DNA from: Hyaloraphidium curvatum
Lineage: Eukaryota > Monoblepharomycota > Hyaloraphidiomycetes > Hyaloraphidiales > Hyaloraphidiaceae
Direction: 5' to 3'
Assembly (NCBI GenBank): GCA_025558095.1
Contig: JAIVFI010000011.1
Coordinates: 620,001 to 684,000 of the forward strand
DNA: 64,000 nucleotides
Under the pieces are notes generated by a model that made no database searches, was not told the origin of the DNA, and saw only the letters and a list, made by a program, of their open reading frames with translations. The position numbers were made by a program, and so were the translations under genes. This document shows, in pieces, positions 1 to 12,993 of this stretch. Within the stretch, counting starts at the first letter, position 1. Every line of letters begins with the position of its first letter.

Positions 1-489
1 GGCGGTCCTCTCCGGCGCGCCTTCGCTGTACAAATCCGACGGCACGGCCAGCACCGACTGCACCTCGTCGTTCGACACCCAGTACACGTACGGCGGGTAC
101 TCAAACGCGGGAGGATCGCCGTAAGTGTAGTAAATCATGCACTGCGGGATGCAGTCCCCCATGTCCCCGGGCACCCAAAACGTCATGTCCCGCAGCTTGT
201 CGGTCGAATCGTTCCCGTCGTACCCGTCGCGCCACAGGCACAAGCAACCCGAGAAGCCCTTGTCGCAGTAGTCCCATCGCTCGCCGTACCAGTCGTTGTA
301 GATGCCGCAGTGGCCCTGGGTGATGCACCACGGGGTGCGGTCGAAGGCGGAGGGGCCGCAGTCGGACTTGCAGAAGCAGCCGGTGTTGGAGACCTTCTGT
401 GCCGCGGCGGGTGCGAGCGCGAGCAGCAGGGAAAGCGCGAAGATGCCGGCCGCGGGGAGCACGGAGAGCGCGGCGCGGCGGGCGTTCAT
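1..489 (-). CDS. Secreted cysteine-rich protein (3' end off window)
   Basis: The minus-strand frame is open from an ATG at 489 to the window edge, giving 163 residues without a stop. The first 30 residues are a signal peptide: MNARRAAL, then an Ala/Leu-rich core ending APAAAQ. The mature part is rich in Cys, Trp and Tyr, with many closely spaced cysteines (CFCKSDC, WCITQGHC, YCDKGFSGCLCLW, GDCIPQC), which suggests a disulfide-bonded extracellular domain. There is no intron in the visible part. I do not recognise the family. It could be a wall-associated or effector-like protein; the next gene on the same strand is also secreted. Confidence 0.6.
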   Translation of the reverse strand, partial: MNARRAALSVLPAAGIFALSLLLALAPAAAQKVSNTGCFCKSDCGPSAFDRTPWCITQGHCGIYNDWYGERWDYCDKGFSGCLCLWRDGYDGNDSTDKLRDMTFWVPGDMGDCIPQCMIYYTYGDPPAFEYPPYVYWVSNDEVQSVLAVPSDLYSEGAPERTA

Positions 490-866
490 TACAGTTGGAG
501 AAGTGTGAGCCCAAACGGTTTGGCTCGGTGGCTCTACGAGGTGGAAGGGTAGTTTTTGGGAGGCAGGGCGCGCTTGTCGTGTATATTGCCTTCGAACGGT
601 TTGGCACTGTCTCCCCCTCAGCCTCATCGCGCGCCTGCCCTGAGCCCGCACCAAAACCCCCAAAACGGAACTCGCCAAAATCAATGATTCCCGCGGGAAA
701 CTCACCAAACTGTGCTGCAAAACATGATAAACCATGTTGGCAATGTAATCCGTAGGTTTCCCAAGGGACAGCGTGCCAACGGGCAAGGTGGTCTGTTCCG
801 CACGGCCGGTCGCCGGTGACTTAGCGACGCCAGTCCCCGCCCAAATCAAAGTCGCTCCCCTACGCG
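490..866. other. Intergenic spacer
   Basis: This 377-bp stretch separates the start of the secreted-protein gene at 489 from the start of a weak plus-strand ORF at 867. It probably holds the promoter of the minus-strand gene. I see no gene or repeat in it. Confidence 0.4.
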
Positions 867-1386
867 ATGGAGGAGATGATGTTCGAGTTCGACACCGGGC
901 CGCCACCGAAAAAGCCGGCCAAAGCCAAACCTTCCTCAGGATCCGCGGCTCCGCCGTCGCTGTTCTCGAAGTGGAACTCGGCGCGACCTTCGCGGAACGC
1001 GCCTGCACCACTCCGCGAGGTCCCAATGGAGGACCCGATGGCGGCGCCTGCCTTTTTGTCGCCTATGGACCCGGCCGAGCCCGCCTCGGCGCGGGATTCC
1101 GGGGCAGGAAACGCTCCCGCCCTCCCCGCTCCCCCTCGGGAAGACGAACCGCTGTTCGACGGCCACGAATGGCTCGTCATTTTTTCCCACCCCGCCGCCC
1201 ACATTGCTACCTCCCCTCGGCCGGCCAGCGCGCGGCGAGGCCCTGCCTGACCCGGATCCCGCCAAGAACCTGCGCGCGGAGATGACCCTCGACGCCGCGG
1301 CGCTGGTTCTTGTGCAACCGCCTCAGTCACCTCCGGATCCGTGGACGGGCAGCGCAGAGAAGAGACGGGTAGTACGGTATAATTGA
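867..1386 (+). CDS. Hypothetical Pro/Ala-rich ORF, uncertain
   Basis: An ORF from the ATG at 867 gives 127 residues to a stop at 1250, starting MEEMMFEFDTGPPPKKPAKA and rich in Pro, Ala and Ser. An overlapping frame continues as EALPDPDPAKNLRAEMTLDA to 1386, so a small intron around 1176-1228 is possible, but no splice choice joins the two frames cleanly. There is no recognisable domain. The GC-rich antisense frames are also open here, so coding status is doubtful. If real, it would be a small, mostly disordered protein converging on the lectin gene. Confidence 0.25.
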
Positions 1387-1427
1387 TATGCGAATGATCA
1401 GAATGAGCAGCAATGCAGCTGATTTTT

Positions 1428-4400
1428 CTAGTGGGGTGCGACGACCATCTTCGGGGTCACGAGCGCGAGGGCGTTCCTCGAGAGGGCGGAGCAAGCCGCC
1501 AGGCCGGCCACGCCGGCAGCAGCGTTGCTGGCACCCGCGCGCACGGCAAACCCGGAGATCTCGACCTGCACGCCCCAGACGCCGCTCCAGTCCCAGTCGT
1601 TGGGGTCCATGTTGGCGCTCGGCGAGATGCGGAACTTGCCAAACACCGAAGGCACGTAGTAGCGGGCCGATGCGTCCGAGGTGAGGGCGCCGGGCACGGT
1701 GACGTGCCATCCGTTGGTCGGCTCGACCTGCATCGCGTAGGTCCACGGGGTCGCCAGGAAGTCCTCGATGTAGCGCGCCCCCGTGGGGAGGGTGAGCGTG
1801 TTGCGGTACTCGCCGGTCGGCTTGATGTCGAGTTGGAGGATGGGAGTGTCGCCGGGCGCGGCGTCGCCGACGAACTGGATGCCGTAGGGCTTCAGGTTGA
1901 TCTGCAGCATGTGCACATCGTCCAGGCCGCCGAAGTGGTTGCGCAGGGCCGGCAGGGTGGGGTCGCGCAGGTCCAGGAAGGCGGTGCCGTGCGCCGAGAG
2001 GTCAGAGATGAAGGTCGGGTCCATGTGGATCCAGCTCGAGTTGCACACGGGCTGCGACATGGCCGCCTGGTTGTCGAGGGCCTGGATGGCACCGTTCACC
2101 GCGGCCGTGAAGTCCGCGACCGACGAGCTCGGGTCCGGCACGAGGCCGGCGTGCGTGAAGGCGGTGCGGGCAAACGAGTAGGCCTGGCCGATCTGGTAGA
2201 CGAGGTCCAGGGTGCGCATCTTGCGCTCCAGCAGGTTGAGCAAGATCTCGCGCACGGCCGGGGCCAACGCATCGCCCGAGGCCTGCGCGGCGACGATGAG
2301 GTCGGCGATCCTAGCCTGCGCCTCCTGCGCGGCCTGTAGCTTCACACCCGACTGCACGACCTTGACCTGTGCCGAGAGCAGCTGCGTCTGCAGCCCGACC
2401 CGGTCGATACCGGCGTTAGCCAGCATCTGCAGCGCGAGGGCGTAGTCAGACGCCCCGTCGATGCCCTTGGAAATGGCCGGCCCGAGGTAGATGGTCGCCT
2501 GGTCCTTCAGGTCCTGGAAGTTGAGCAGGCTGGAGCTGAGCGAAGCGAGCGTGGAGTTCGAGTCCGTCGCGGCCCCGACTTCGGCCGGTCCGACGTCGAT
2601 CTTGGGCTCCTTGGGGGCGCTTTTGATCTTCTCGACCAGCCCGATGATGTTGCTGACCAGGGATTCGACCCCCTCGAACATCTTGGCGATCCCCTCGAGG
2701 GCCTCGGCGAACTTGCTCAGGTTCTTGATGATGTCCGCGATCTTGCCACCGGCCTTGCTCGAAACCTCCATGAGCGAGGCAAAGCCGGCGCCCTCCGTAG
2801 CCACACAAGTTGCAATTGCTGCCAGAAACTCCACCACCAGTTCCGCGATCTCGGCCGCCTCGTACTTCTTGACGCCGTCCTCGAAGGCAGACTTCTTGGC
2901 CTCCAAACCCTCGGAGCGCTCCTGGTACGTCTCGTCAATCTTGTCGAACGCCTCCTGGAGCATCTCCAGGTGAGAGATGTCGCCCTCGAGCTCGGTCGAA
3001 GCCGCGTCGACGGCCGCCTGGATCGTCGAGTTCGAAGCCTGCAGGAGCGTGATCGCCGCATCCGCGGTGGTTCCCTGAGCGAACAGAGACTTCAGGCTGG
3101 CCTCGAGGTTGGCCATGGCCTGGAGTTCCGCGGCCGCCGCCGTCTCGATGGTTGCCGCGGAGAGGAAGGGCACGGCCTGGACGGCCTCGCCGGCGCGCGA
3201 GTTCTGGAGGTCCGCGAGCACAGAGAAGACCCGCCCAACCGCAACGTCCGGCACGGAGCTGGGCAGCCCGGGGGCAACGTCGGTGAGGAAGGCCATGGCG
3301 TCCGTGAGGCGGCCGGCGGCAACCATCTCGTCCGCGCAACCGGCTGCGAAGCGCGACACGGTGGCGTCCACGGGGGCGAGGGGATCCGTGCGCGCGGGCT
3401 TGAAGTCAATGGTTCCGTCGGCGGACCAGTGGGCGATGCCGTTCGCGGCCTGCTCAGAGGCAACCTCGAACTTGTCCCAGAAGTTGTCGCCTCCATGCAG
3501 CCAGACCGGGGCAGCCTCGGAAACCGCGGAGCTCGGTCCTCCCATGAGGGCCATGAGTCCGATGTAGTTCGCCGGCCAGTTGTTCGGGTTCCCCTGGGTC
3601 ATGGGTCCTTCCAGCGGGTGGCGTCCGAGCTTGAACGCATCTGGCGGCGACGATGTTGTTAGCGCGATCACACGAGAATGCCGTGCAAGAACCCACAGTC
3701 TCCTGTAGCCATGATTCCGACGCCGTTGCCGGCAACATCCGCCCAAACCAGGCCCGTCCGATCGAAGAAGCCCTTCGCGGAGCTCGCAATGGAACCGTAG
3801 AGCTTGCTCTTTCCGCCAATGTCGTGCCAGCCGGCGGAGGGCTCGGGGTAAATGAACCTGTCGGTCTGCATCTGAAGCCGCCACGCAGGCTGGTTGTACC
3901 CGGGTAGGATGTCGCTGGAGTCGTTCTGCCTCTGGTTCAGGATGGTGGCGCCGAAAAAGTCTGTGAACGTCCAGGGCCCCGAGGTGCAGTTGACGAGGTT
4001 GGACTGGCCAGAGGAAACGCAGTTGAAGGTCGGGTTGGGCTCGAAGCAGATGGGCTGGAATTGCCCAGAGGTGTTGCGGCACTGCCAATCCCCCAAGAAC
4101 CGGTACGTGAAGGGGCTGAAAGCGAACTGGGGGTCGACCAGCTCTGAGCAGGGCGAATGGTTAGGCTTGTAGCGCACGTCGCACTGCAGCAACTCACGAG
4201 TGAGGTAGGTTGTCGTGACCGTGGGCTCGGGGGCAGAGGGCAGGCCGTTCTGCATGACCTTAACGGGTCCGAACGTCCGCGCCGCCCTGACGACCACCTC
4301 GGGTCCGAAGTTACCCGCCTCGTCCGGGCCCATGGAGTGGATGTCGAGGACACCTCCGTCCGAGATGATGCTGTGCGCCTCCACGCGGACGCGGGTGAAC

Positions 4401-5765
4401 CCAGTGTGGTTGCGCCCGATCACGGTGATGGCGGATCCGAGGTCGAAGTTGAAGGCCGTAATGTTGAGCTCGGCGACGGTGTCCAGGGTGTGTTTGCCGT
4501 CGGTTGCGGAGCGCACCATCGAGTCCAGGTCCGTGGCGTTCAGATCGGCCTTGAAGATCGAGAGGCGGGCGAAAGGAGCCGAGGCCGGGGGCGGCGCGAG
4601 CTTCATCTGCAACGCAGAAGCCGAGTTGAAGGCGTCCTCAAAGAGACTGACGAACTTGGGGCACTTCGGGGAGGCGAGGGTGCCAGGCCGGATCAGGCGC
4701 AGGGAGTCGGAGGTGGAGATCTGCACGGGCGTGGCCATCGGGTCCAGGTGCAGATCGCGGCACGCGTAGCTGACGCGGAGGGCCTTGGCGGTCCCCTGCG
4801 GGCACGGGCTACCGAACAGGCGGGCGACGTCGGCGAGGGAGAGAGAAGGCGAGCACGACTGCTTCCCGTCGCACTGCGCGGCGAACAGCGCCGTCACGGC
4901 GGCGGTGTCGCGGGCCGAGAGGGAGCAGTTGAAGACCGGCGCAGGGCCTGGGCAGGAGGCGTCGGGGATGTCGGGTTCGTCGCGGCCAAAGAAGACCTTC
5001 TGGACCTGCGCGACGCGGCCGTCGGGGCACGAGATGGCGACGGCGGAGTTGTCGGCCTCGCACGAGTTGGCGACCAGCCCGGTAATGGCCAGAGGCGTCA
5101 GCTGGAGTGGATCGATTAGCAGGCCCCGTTGCCGAACCGCGCAAGCAACTCACAGTGGGCACCACCCTCGTCCGCGTCGTCGTCGCCGTGGTGGAGGTCT
5201 GGGCAGCAGTAGATGTCGTGACAGCGGTAGTGGAGGTCTGGGCAGTGGTAGTGGACGTCGCAGGAGGTGGGACCGTGGTTGTCGAAGATGTCGTCGAGGG
5301 CGCCACGGTGGTGGAGGAGCTCGGCACTCCGCTGTCGGTAGTCGTGGTGCTGCCGGTCGTGCTGGTGGGCCCGGAGCCGGTCGTGGCCGGAACCAGCTTG
5401 CCGGAGACGCAGCTGAACACCGCAGTGTCGAAGCAAGCGCCGTTGCACGCCTGCAGACCGGGTGCGCAGAGCACCATGTCTCCTGCAGGTCGCGCGTCGT
5501 CGGAGATGCAGCTCAGCTGCGCAGGGTTGAAGCACTGCGGGCCTGTGAGCCAGCTGTCGCAGCACTGGGCCGTCGACGGGCAGTCGAATGTCGCGCAGGT
5601 GGCGGCGGGGGTCGTGGTTGTGGCCGCTGCGGCCTGACGCGCGTGGGCGGCGGTGGGCGGCACGGCCCGGCGGGGGTGCCGCAGCGGGAGGCCGAGGGTC
5701 GGCTGCGTGAAGCAGTCCAGGAGGAGGAGCGCCGCGAGGGCGGCGGCCTTCGTTGCGATGCGCAT
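1428..5765 (-). CDS. Large secreted lectin: CBM-like Cys region, SUEL domain, helical bundle
   Basis: I join three exons: 5765-5154, 5101-3674 and 3629-1428, giving 1,413 residues. Intron 1 (52 nt) has a consensus GTGAGT donor, TGCTAAT branch site and CCAG acceptor. Intron 2 (44 nt) is less certain. Residues 1-25 are a signal peptide (MRIATKAAALAALLLLDC). Two cysteine clusters follow (about 60-125) of the kind seen in fungal carbohydrate-binding repeats (CFNPAQLSC, CFDTAVFSC). A Thr/Ser/Pro linker runs to about 200, likely O-glycosylated. Exon 2 opens with a galactose-binding SUEL-type lectin domain: SCEADNSAVAISC, FGRDEP, CDGKQSC, and GSPCPQGTAKALRVSYAC at its end. The roughly 730-residue C-terminal part has long alpha-helical coiled-coil stretches around a hydrophobic central segment (AELVVEFLAAIATCV; ESLVSNIIGLV), then a beta-rich end (LQINLKPYGIQFVG). 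The predicted location is extracellular or the cell surface. The binding domains are supported by motifs; the function of the helical part is unknown. Confidence 0.7.
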
Positions 5766-6485
5766 GGTGCTCGGTGCGGAGGGCACTCGGATGGGGAGAG
5801 TCGCGAGAAGCTGTGCGGCTCCTCCGGCGGCGGCCGCTCGCTTTTGTTTCGCACATGGCGGCGCAATAGAAGCATGGCTTGGCGGTGGCCGAGTGGCCGT
5901 ACGGCCGCGCCTCGGTTCCTTCGGATCGATTCGAAAGGGGTTCGCGTGGCGAAGCCGAGCACAGCACCCAGTCTCGCTCCGCACCTGGCCGAAGCCCGGG
6001 GACCAGACGACAAAACACAGCGGTGCGAACTGCCGGCAACAAACAGAACTGCAAATGGCGACCGGCATTCAGTGAAAGAAGATGGAGGGCCTTGCGGTGG
6101 CTGCTGAACAGGGTGCCGAGCCATTTGCCACAAGCCGTAACCGCTCTCCGCTTTTGGCCCTCCAAACACTTGGGCTGCTTCAACCCTTTCCCGCGCAACC
6201 CAGCTGTACCGGGCGTGCTTCAGATTGTCGAGGCGATTTGCGGCCCGCTTTGGAACTCGCTAGCCAGCAAGCGAATCGGGACTCAAATGCTCGCAACGTT
6301 GAATCTGATTTTTCTCCCACCGCCTCCGCAGGTCATCTCTCTGCGCGACCCTCTCTTCTTCGTCCCCGTTCCTTGTGTCTGATGAGACAACCACGTTCAC
6401 AGCGAACCCCGGCGTATCTTTCGCAAGCTAGCGGCGCTCCGGTGAGAGTTCAGCTCGGGGTTGACTTTGCAGCGTTTTGATGATT
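5766..6485. other. Intergenic spacer, possible eroded gene remnant at its end
   Basis: This is about 720 bp upstream of the lectin gene and presumably contains its promoter. No convincing coding frame is present. The last 60 bp (about 6430-6485) contain CCGGTGAGAG, a GGGTTGACTTTGC tract and TTTCCAG. That layout resembles the second intron of the monooxygenase gene at 10735-10788, so this may be decayed sequence linked to the duplicate that follows. Confidence 0.35.
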
Positions 6486-6681
6486 GCTTTCCAGCTACTA
6501 CAACGCGAAGGGCGACATCGCAAAGCTCGAATCGATGTCGAGGGAGCAGAGCTACTGGGGAGGGCCGCTGGGCTACTGGGACAAGCTGGACGAGTACATC
6601 AAGCGCGGGGATCTCGACGGCTTCCGGTGCCTGGGCGGCACGGGCACGGACGCCGAGGCCAAGCCGGCGGCGCGGATGTAG
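6486..6681 (+). pseudogene. Orphan copy of the monooxygenase last exon
   Basis: Directly after a CTTTCCAG acceptor-like sequence, the plus strand encodes YYNAKGDIAKLE, then SYWGGPLGYWDKLDEYIKRG, then GFRCLGGTGTDAEAKPAARM and a stop at 6679-6681. This equals the last exon of the Baeyer-Villiger-type monooxygenase at 10734-10548, apart from one G-to-A change that turns Glu into Lys. No upstream exon with flavin- or NADP-binding motifs is recognisable here, so the copy cannot make the enzyme. It lies in copy A of the 367-bp inverted repeat. Confidence 0.7.
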
Positions 6682-6857
6682 GCAGATGATCTCTAACGGA
6701 ATGGACCTGGTGCCTAACTCCGATGAAGATCCTTTTGCCTGTGCTATCCGCCACGTTGCAAGTGCTTCGACGCTGCAGATCTCTTCCCCGCAAACACGGC
6801 GAAACCGATGAAGCTCTGGCACCGCGATCTCGCTGGCACAGACAAAAGGACCCGAGT
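6491..6857 (+). repeat. Inverted repeat copy A (367 bp)
   Basis: This segment is the reverse complement of 10372-10738. I found a single mismatch (A at 6508 against C at 10721) and no length difference. It covers the last monooxygenase exon and about 175 bp of its 3' flank. Flanking sequence is unrelated on both sides. Confidence 0.9.
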
Positions 6858-7326
6858 TCCGAGGAAACTCCTTTGGCGCCGGCGGGCGGAACGGCAACTT
6901 GGGATTTGAGCCGGCGGGCGGCACAGGCTTTTGGTTGCCTATCCCGCCCGCGGCCGCGAGTCCGACTTTCGGCCCTGCGGAGCCTTCACTTCAAGGTCGC
7001 CGATGATGAGCCAACGCCAAACGAGGTACAATGGTCCAATTGATCTCCTTTGGCGTGGGCAGGCGGAACGGCAACTCGGATTCCGGGCATGCGCGCGGCG
7101 AAGATGGCACATGTGGAGGCAGGCGCGCCAGACCCGCCCGAAACCCAGCAACGGGACGCGCGGCCGGCGACATCGCATCACATCGACGCGGTGCATTTTC
7201 CAGACGCGTGGGAGATGCGTTCGGGGGTGATCCGGGCCAGGAGCGACGGCGCGGCGATTCGACGCGGCGTCTGTTTGTTTACGGCTTCAACTGCCGGACC
7301 TCCGTCCTTGGCCAGCGCGCGCCGCC
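6858..7326. other. Spacer upstream of the insertase gene
   Basis: This 469-bp stretch contains the presumed promoter of the Oxa1-type gene. The short string GGCGGAACGGCAACT occurs twice, near 6887 and 7063, and GGCGGGCGG strings recur. I see no gene in it. Confidence 0.4.
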
Positions 7327-10188
<2,862 letters not shown>

Positions 10189-10371
10189 GCACACCCGTCG
10201 TCAGCGCTCGTCAGCGCGGCGGCTGCGGCTGCCGTCTCGGGGGTCGAATCCAATCTTAGCCTGCATGGTCGGATGCGTACACGTGTTTCGTTTCACTCAA
10301 TCGATGTTTCGGTGATCACCTCGTCTTCTCTCGTTAAGATCAAGCGTGCTCGCGCTTGGCGTCCATTGTCC

Positions 10372-10738
10372 ACTCGGGTCCTTTTGTCTGTGCCAGCGAG
10401 ATCGCGGTGCCAGAGCTTCATCGGTTTCGCCGTGTTTGCGGGGAAGAGATCTGCAGCGTCGAAGCACTTGCAACGTGGCGGATAGCACAGGCAAAAGGAT
10501 CTTCATCGGAGTTAGGCACCAGGTCCATTCCGTTAGAGATCATCTGCCTACATCCGCGCCGCCGGCTTGGCCTCGGCGTCCGTGCCCGTGCCGCCCAGGC
10601 ACCGGAAGCCGTCGAGATCCCCGCGCTTGATGTACTCGTCCAGCTTGTCCCAGTAGCCCAGCGGCCCTCCCCAGTAGCTCTGCTCCCTCGACATCGATTC
10701 GAGCTTTGCGATGTCGCCCTCCGCGTTGTAGTAGCTGG
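10372..10738 (-). repeat. Inverted repeat copy B (367 bp)
   Basis: This is the reverse complement of 6491-6857. Here the repeat is part of an intact gene: it spans the last 4 nt of the monooxygenase second intron, its complete last exon (10734-10548) and 176 bp downstream. Identity stops abruptly at both ends. Confidence 0.9.
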
Positions 10739-12601
10739 AGAAGCCTTCGTCAACTACGCCGACACGTCAAACGCGGAGAAACGCTCACCCCGGCGTGCAC
10801 TGGGCCAGCTGCGACAGGTCCGCCCGCGGTCGCGCCGTGCACTCGGCCACCCAAGCCTCCTCCGCCTCGCGGGTGCACTCGACGACCTCGTGGCCGGCGC
10901 GCACGGCGAGGGAGATGACGTGCGCCGAGAAGCGGGACTGGAACTTGGAGAAGGACGGGAAGATGCCCGCCGTCGCGGCCTGCAGAATCACGAATGAGTG
11001 AATCAAGTCGGCTGCGCTGAATGTCCCACCTGAGTGGAGGTAAACTCGAAGAGGTTCGGGAATCCCGAGGTGACGACGCCAAACATGGTCGCCCAGCCGC
11101 CGTGGCCTTCCATCTTTTCGCGCTTGGTGAGCCCGCCGCGGCCAAAGACGGAAAAGTCGTAGACAGCCTGCTGCAGGAAGCCTCTGATCTCGAAGCCCGT
11201 GCACCAGACGATGCAGTCCAGAGGGCCGTAGTACTTGCCTCCCACAACGATGCCGTCCTCCGTCACCCGCTCCACCCCCTTGCTCACCGAGGCGTCCACC
11301 AGCTCCACGTTGTCCTGGTTGAAGCACTCCAGGTACGAGTCCGAGAACGCGTTGCGCTTACACATCGCGCCGGCATACCACGGCTTGAGCAGCTCGGCGG
11401 TGCGCTTGTCCTTCACGACCTCGTCCACCCGCTTGCGCACTCCATCCATGCGCAGCATGTTGCCGAGCTCGATGAGCTCCGGGACGGAAAGCCCGCGGTC
11501 TTCCCCCGTGGCACGAGCGTGATGTATGAGCGACATGTTGACCATTGCGGATTTTGCGAAACCGTCATCGAAGCCGCCGCCGGTGGGGTCGAGCCCGTAG
11601 AGGACCTTGTGAAACGAGCGCTCCACCCGGTCCGCCCACCCGGGCTCGAGCTTGGCAAAGGCCTCGGCATCCGAGGGCCGGTGGTCGGCGGGGTCCACGT
11701 GCGCGGGGGTGCGCTGCACGACGAACAGCTTCCCGGCGACCCGAGCGACCTCGGGGATGACCTGCACGCCGGTGCTGCCAGTGCCAATCACCGCAATCCT
11801 CTTGCCTTTGAGGCCGGGGTAGTCCGGGGCGGGGCCGGAGTAGGCACCGTCCCAGCGGGCCGTGTGAAACTCCTTCCCCTTGAAGGTGTCAAGCCCGGGG
11901 AGGTTGGGGAGGTGCGGTAGGTTGATTGGACCCGCACACATGACGGCGAACCGCGCGGCGATGCTGTCTCCGCGGTCTGTGGTGCAGCGCCACCGCCTGA
12001 TGGCGTCGTCCCAGCGCAGCTCCAGCACGCCGGTGGAAAACATTGCCCGGCGGTACAGCCCGTACTTTTGCGCCACGGAGCGGCAGTGCTCGAGGATCTC
12101 TTCGCCGGGCGCGTACTTTTGCGACGTGCAGTGTCCCATGTCCTCGAGCAGAGGCACATAAACCATCGAATCCATATCGCAGCGGACGCCTGGGAATCTG
12201 TTCCAGAACCAACATCCGCCGAACTCTCCGGCCTTGTCCACCATGAGAAAGTCGCGCACACCCTTCTTTTCCAACTCCACGGCCATCTGCAGGCCGCCGA
12301 ACCCGGCCCCGACAATGAGCACGGTCGTCTCGGCATTGACGGCCGCGCGCTCCTTTGGCTCCGTCCACGGGTCCTTGAGCCAGTGCGTGTACTTTTCGCC
12401 CGCGCCGATTCCAACCGTGATGTACTGGTCCAGGTGGTCCGAGCGGAGCCGCCTGTCGCGCTCCTGCAGCATCTTCTTCCGAATCGCGTCGGGATCGAAC
12501 GTCACGCGGTCCCAAGGGTTCGCCATCGCGCGGCACTCCGGGTTGCGAGGTTCTTTCGTGGGTGGAGGTGGGACGTGGCGGCAAGGCGCGATGGGGGACA
12601 T
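10548..12601 (-). CDS. Flavin monooxygenase, Baeyer-Villiger type
   Basis: Three exons (12601-11030, 10979-10789, 10734-10548) give 649 residues, or 624 if the in-frame ATG at 12526 (MANPWDRVTFDP) is the real start; the latter looks better because the extra 25 residues are Pro-rich and featureless. These enzymes use FAD and NADPH to insert oxygen next to a ketone carbonyl or hydroxylate related substrates. The FAD-binding GAGFGGLQ lies about 70 residues after the downstream Met. The Baeyer-Villiger fingerprint reads FKGKEFHTARWD, and the NADP-binding motif is GTGSTG. Splicing the second intron at CTCCAG gives CTPGYYNAEG, a conserved C-terminal family motif, followed by WGGPLGYW. Introns are 50 and 54 nt. 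The substrate cannot be told from sequence. No other pathway genes sit beside it. Confidence 0.88.
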
Positions 12602-12993
12602 GATTCCGTCAGCAACCTCCTCCCCTCTCGCCCGCTTAAAGAAACTGCTTTGCGTCTGCCTCTGCTTCCAGCATAATTCACTGTAATGGCTATGTATCCG
12701 TTATCCAACTTGCACTCAGGAAGGTACGCGAAGGAAGGAGGAAAGCCCAGTTCTGCCCTCTCGCTAAGAGAAAGAGGCAGTTCAACATCCGCATTTGATC
12801 TTCCGCTCGGCCAGTTTAGCCATCCGTGATGTTTCCTGTCGTATGAACCAAACTCGAACTCCGTTGGTTCGGAAGGTGACGTGTTTGATCGCCAGAACCC
12901 GCGCGAAAAAACCCAGGTCGAGTCATATCCCTCAGCAGATCGACCACCGTTCTCCGTGCTTCCCCGCCTGCCCTCACCAGCGCACCAAGCAAG
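12602..12993. promoter_or_regulatory. Divergent promoter region
   Basis: This 392-bp region lies between the starts of the monooxygenase (minus) and a secreted-protein gene (plus). It is less GC-rich than its surroundings, as expected of a promoter. I could not single out a TATA box or a repeated motif. Confidence 0.4.

Noticed and set aside
1413-2339. Plus-strand 308-residue ORF
   Set aside because: Antisense to the third lectin exon, with composition typical of a shadow frame.
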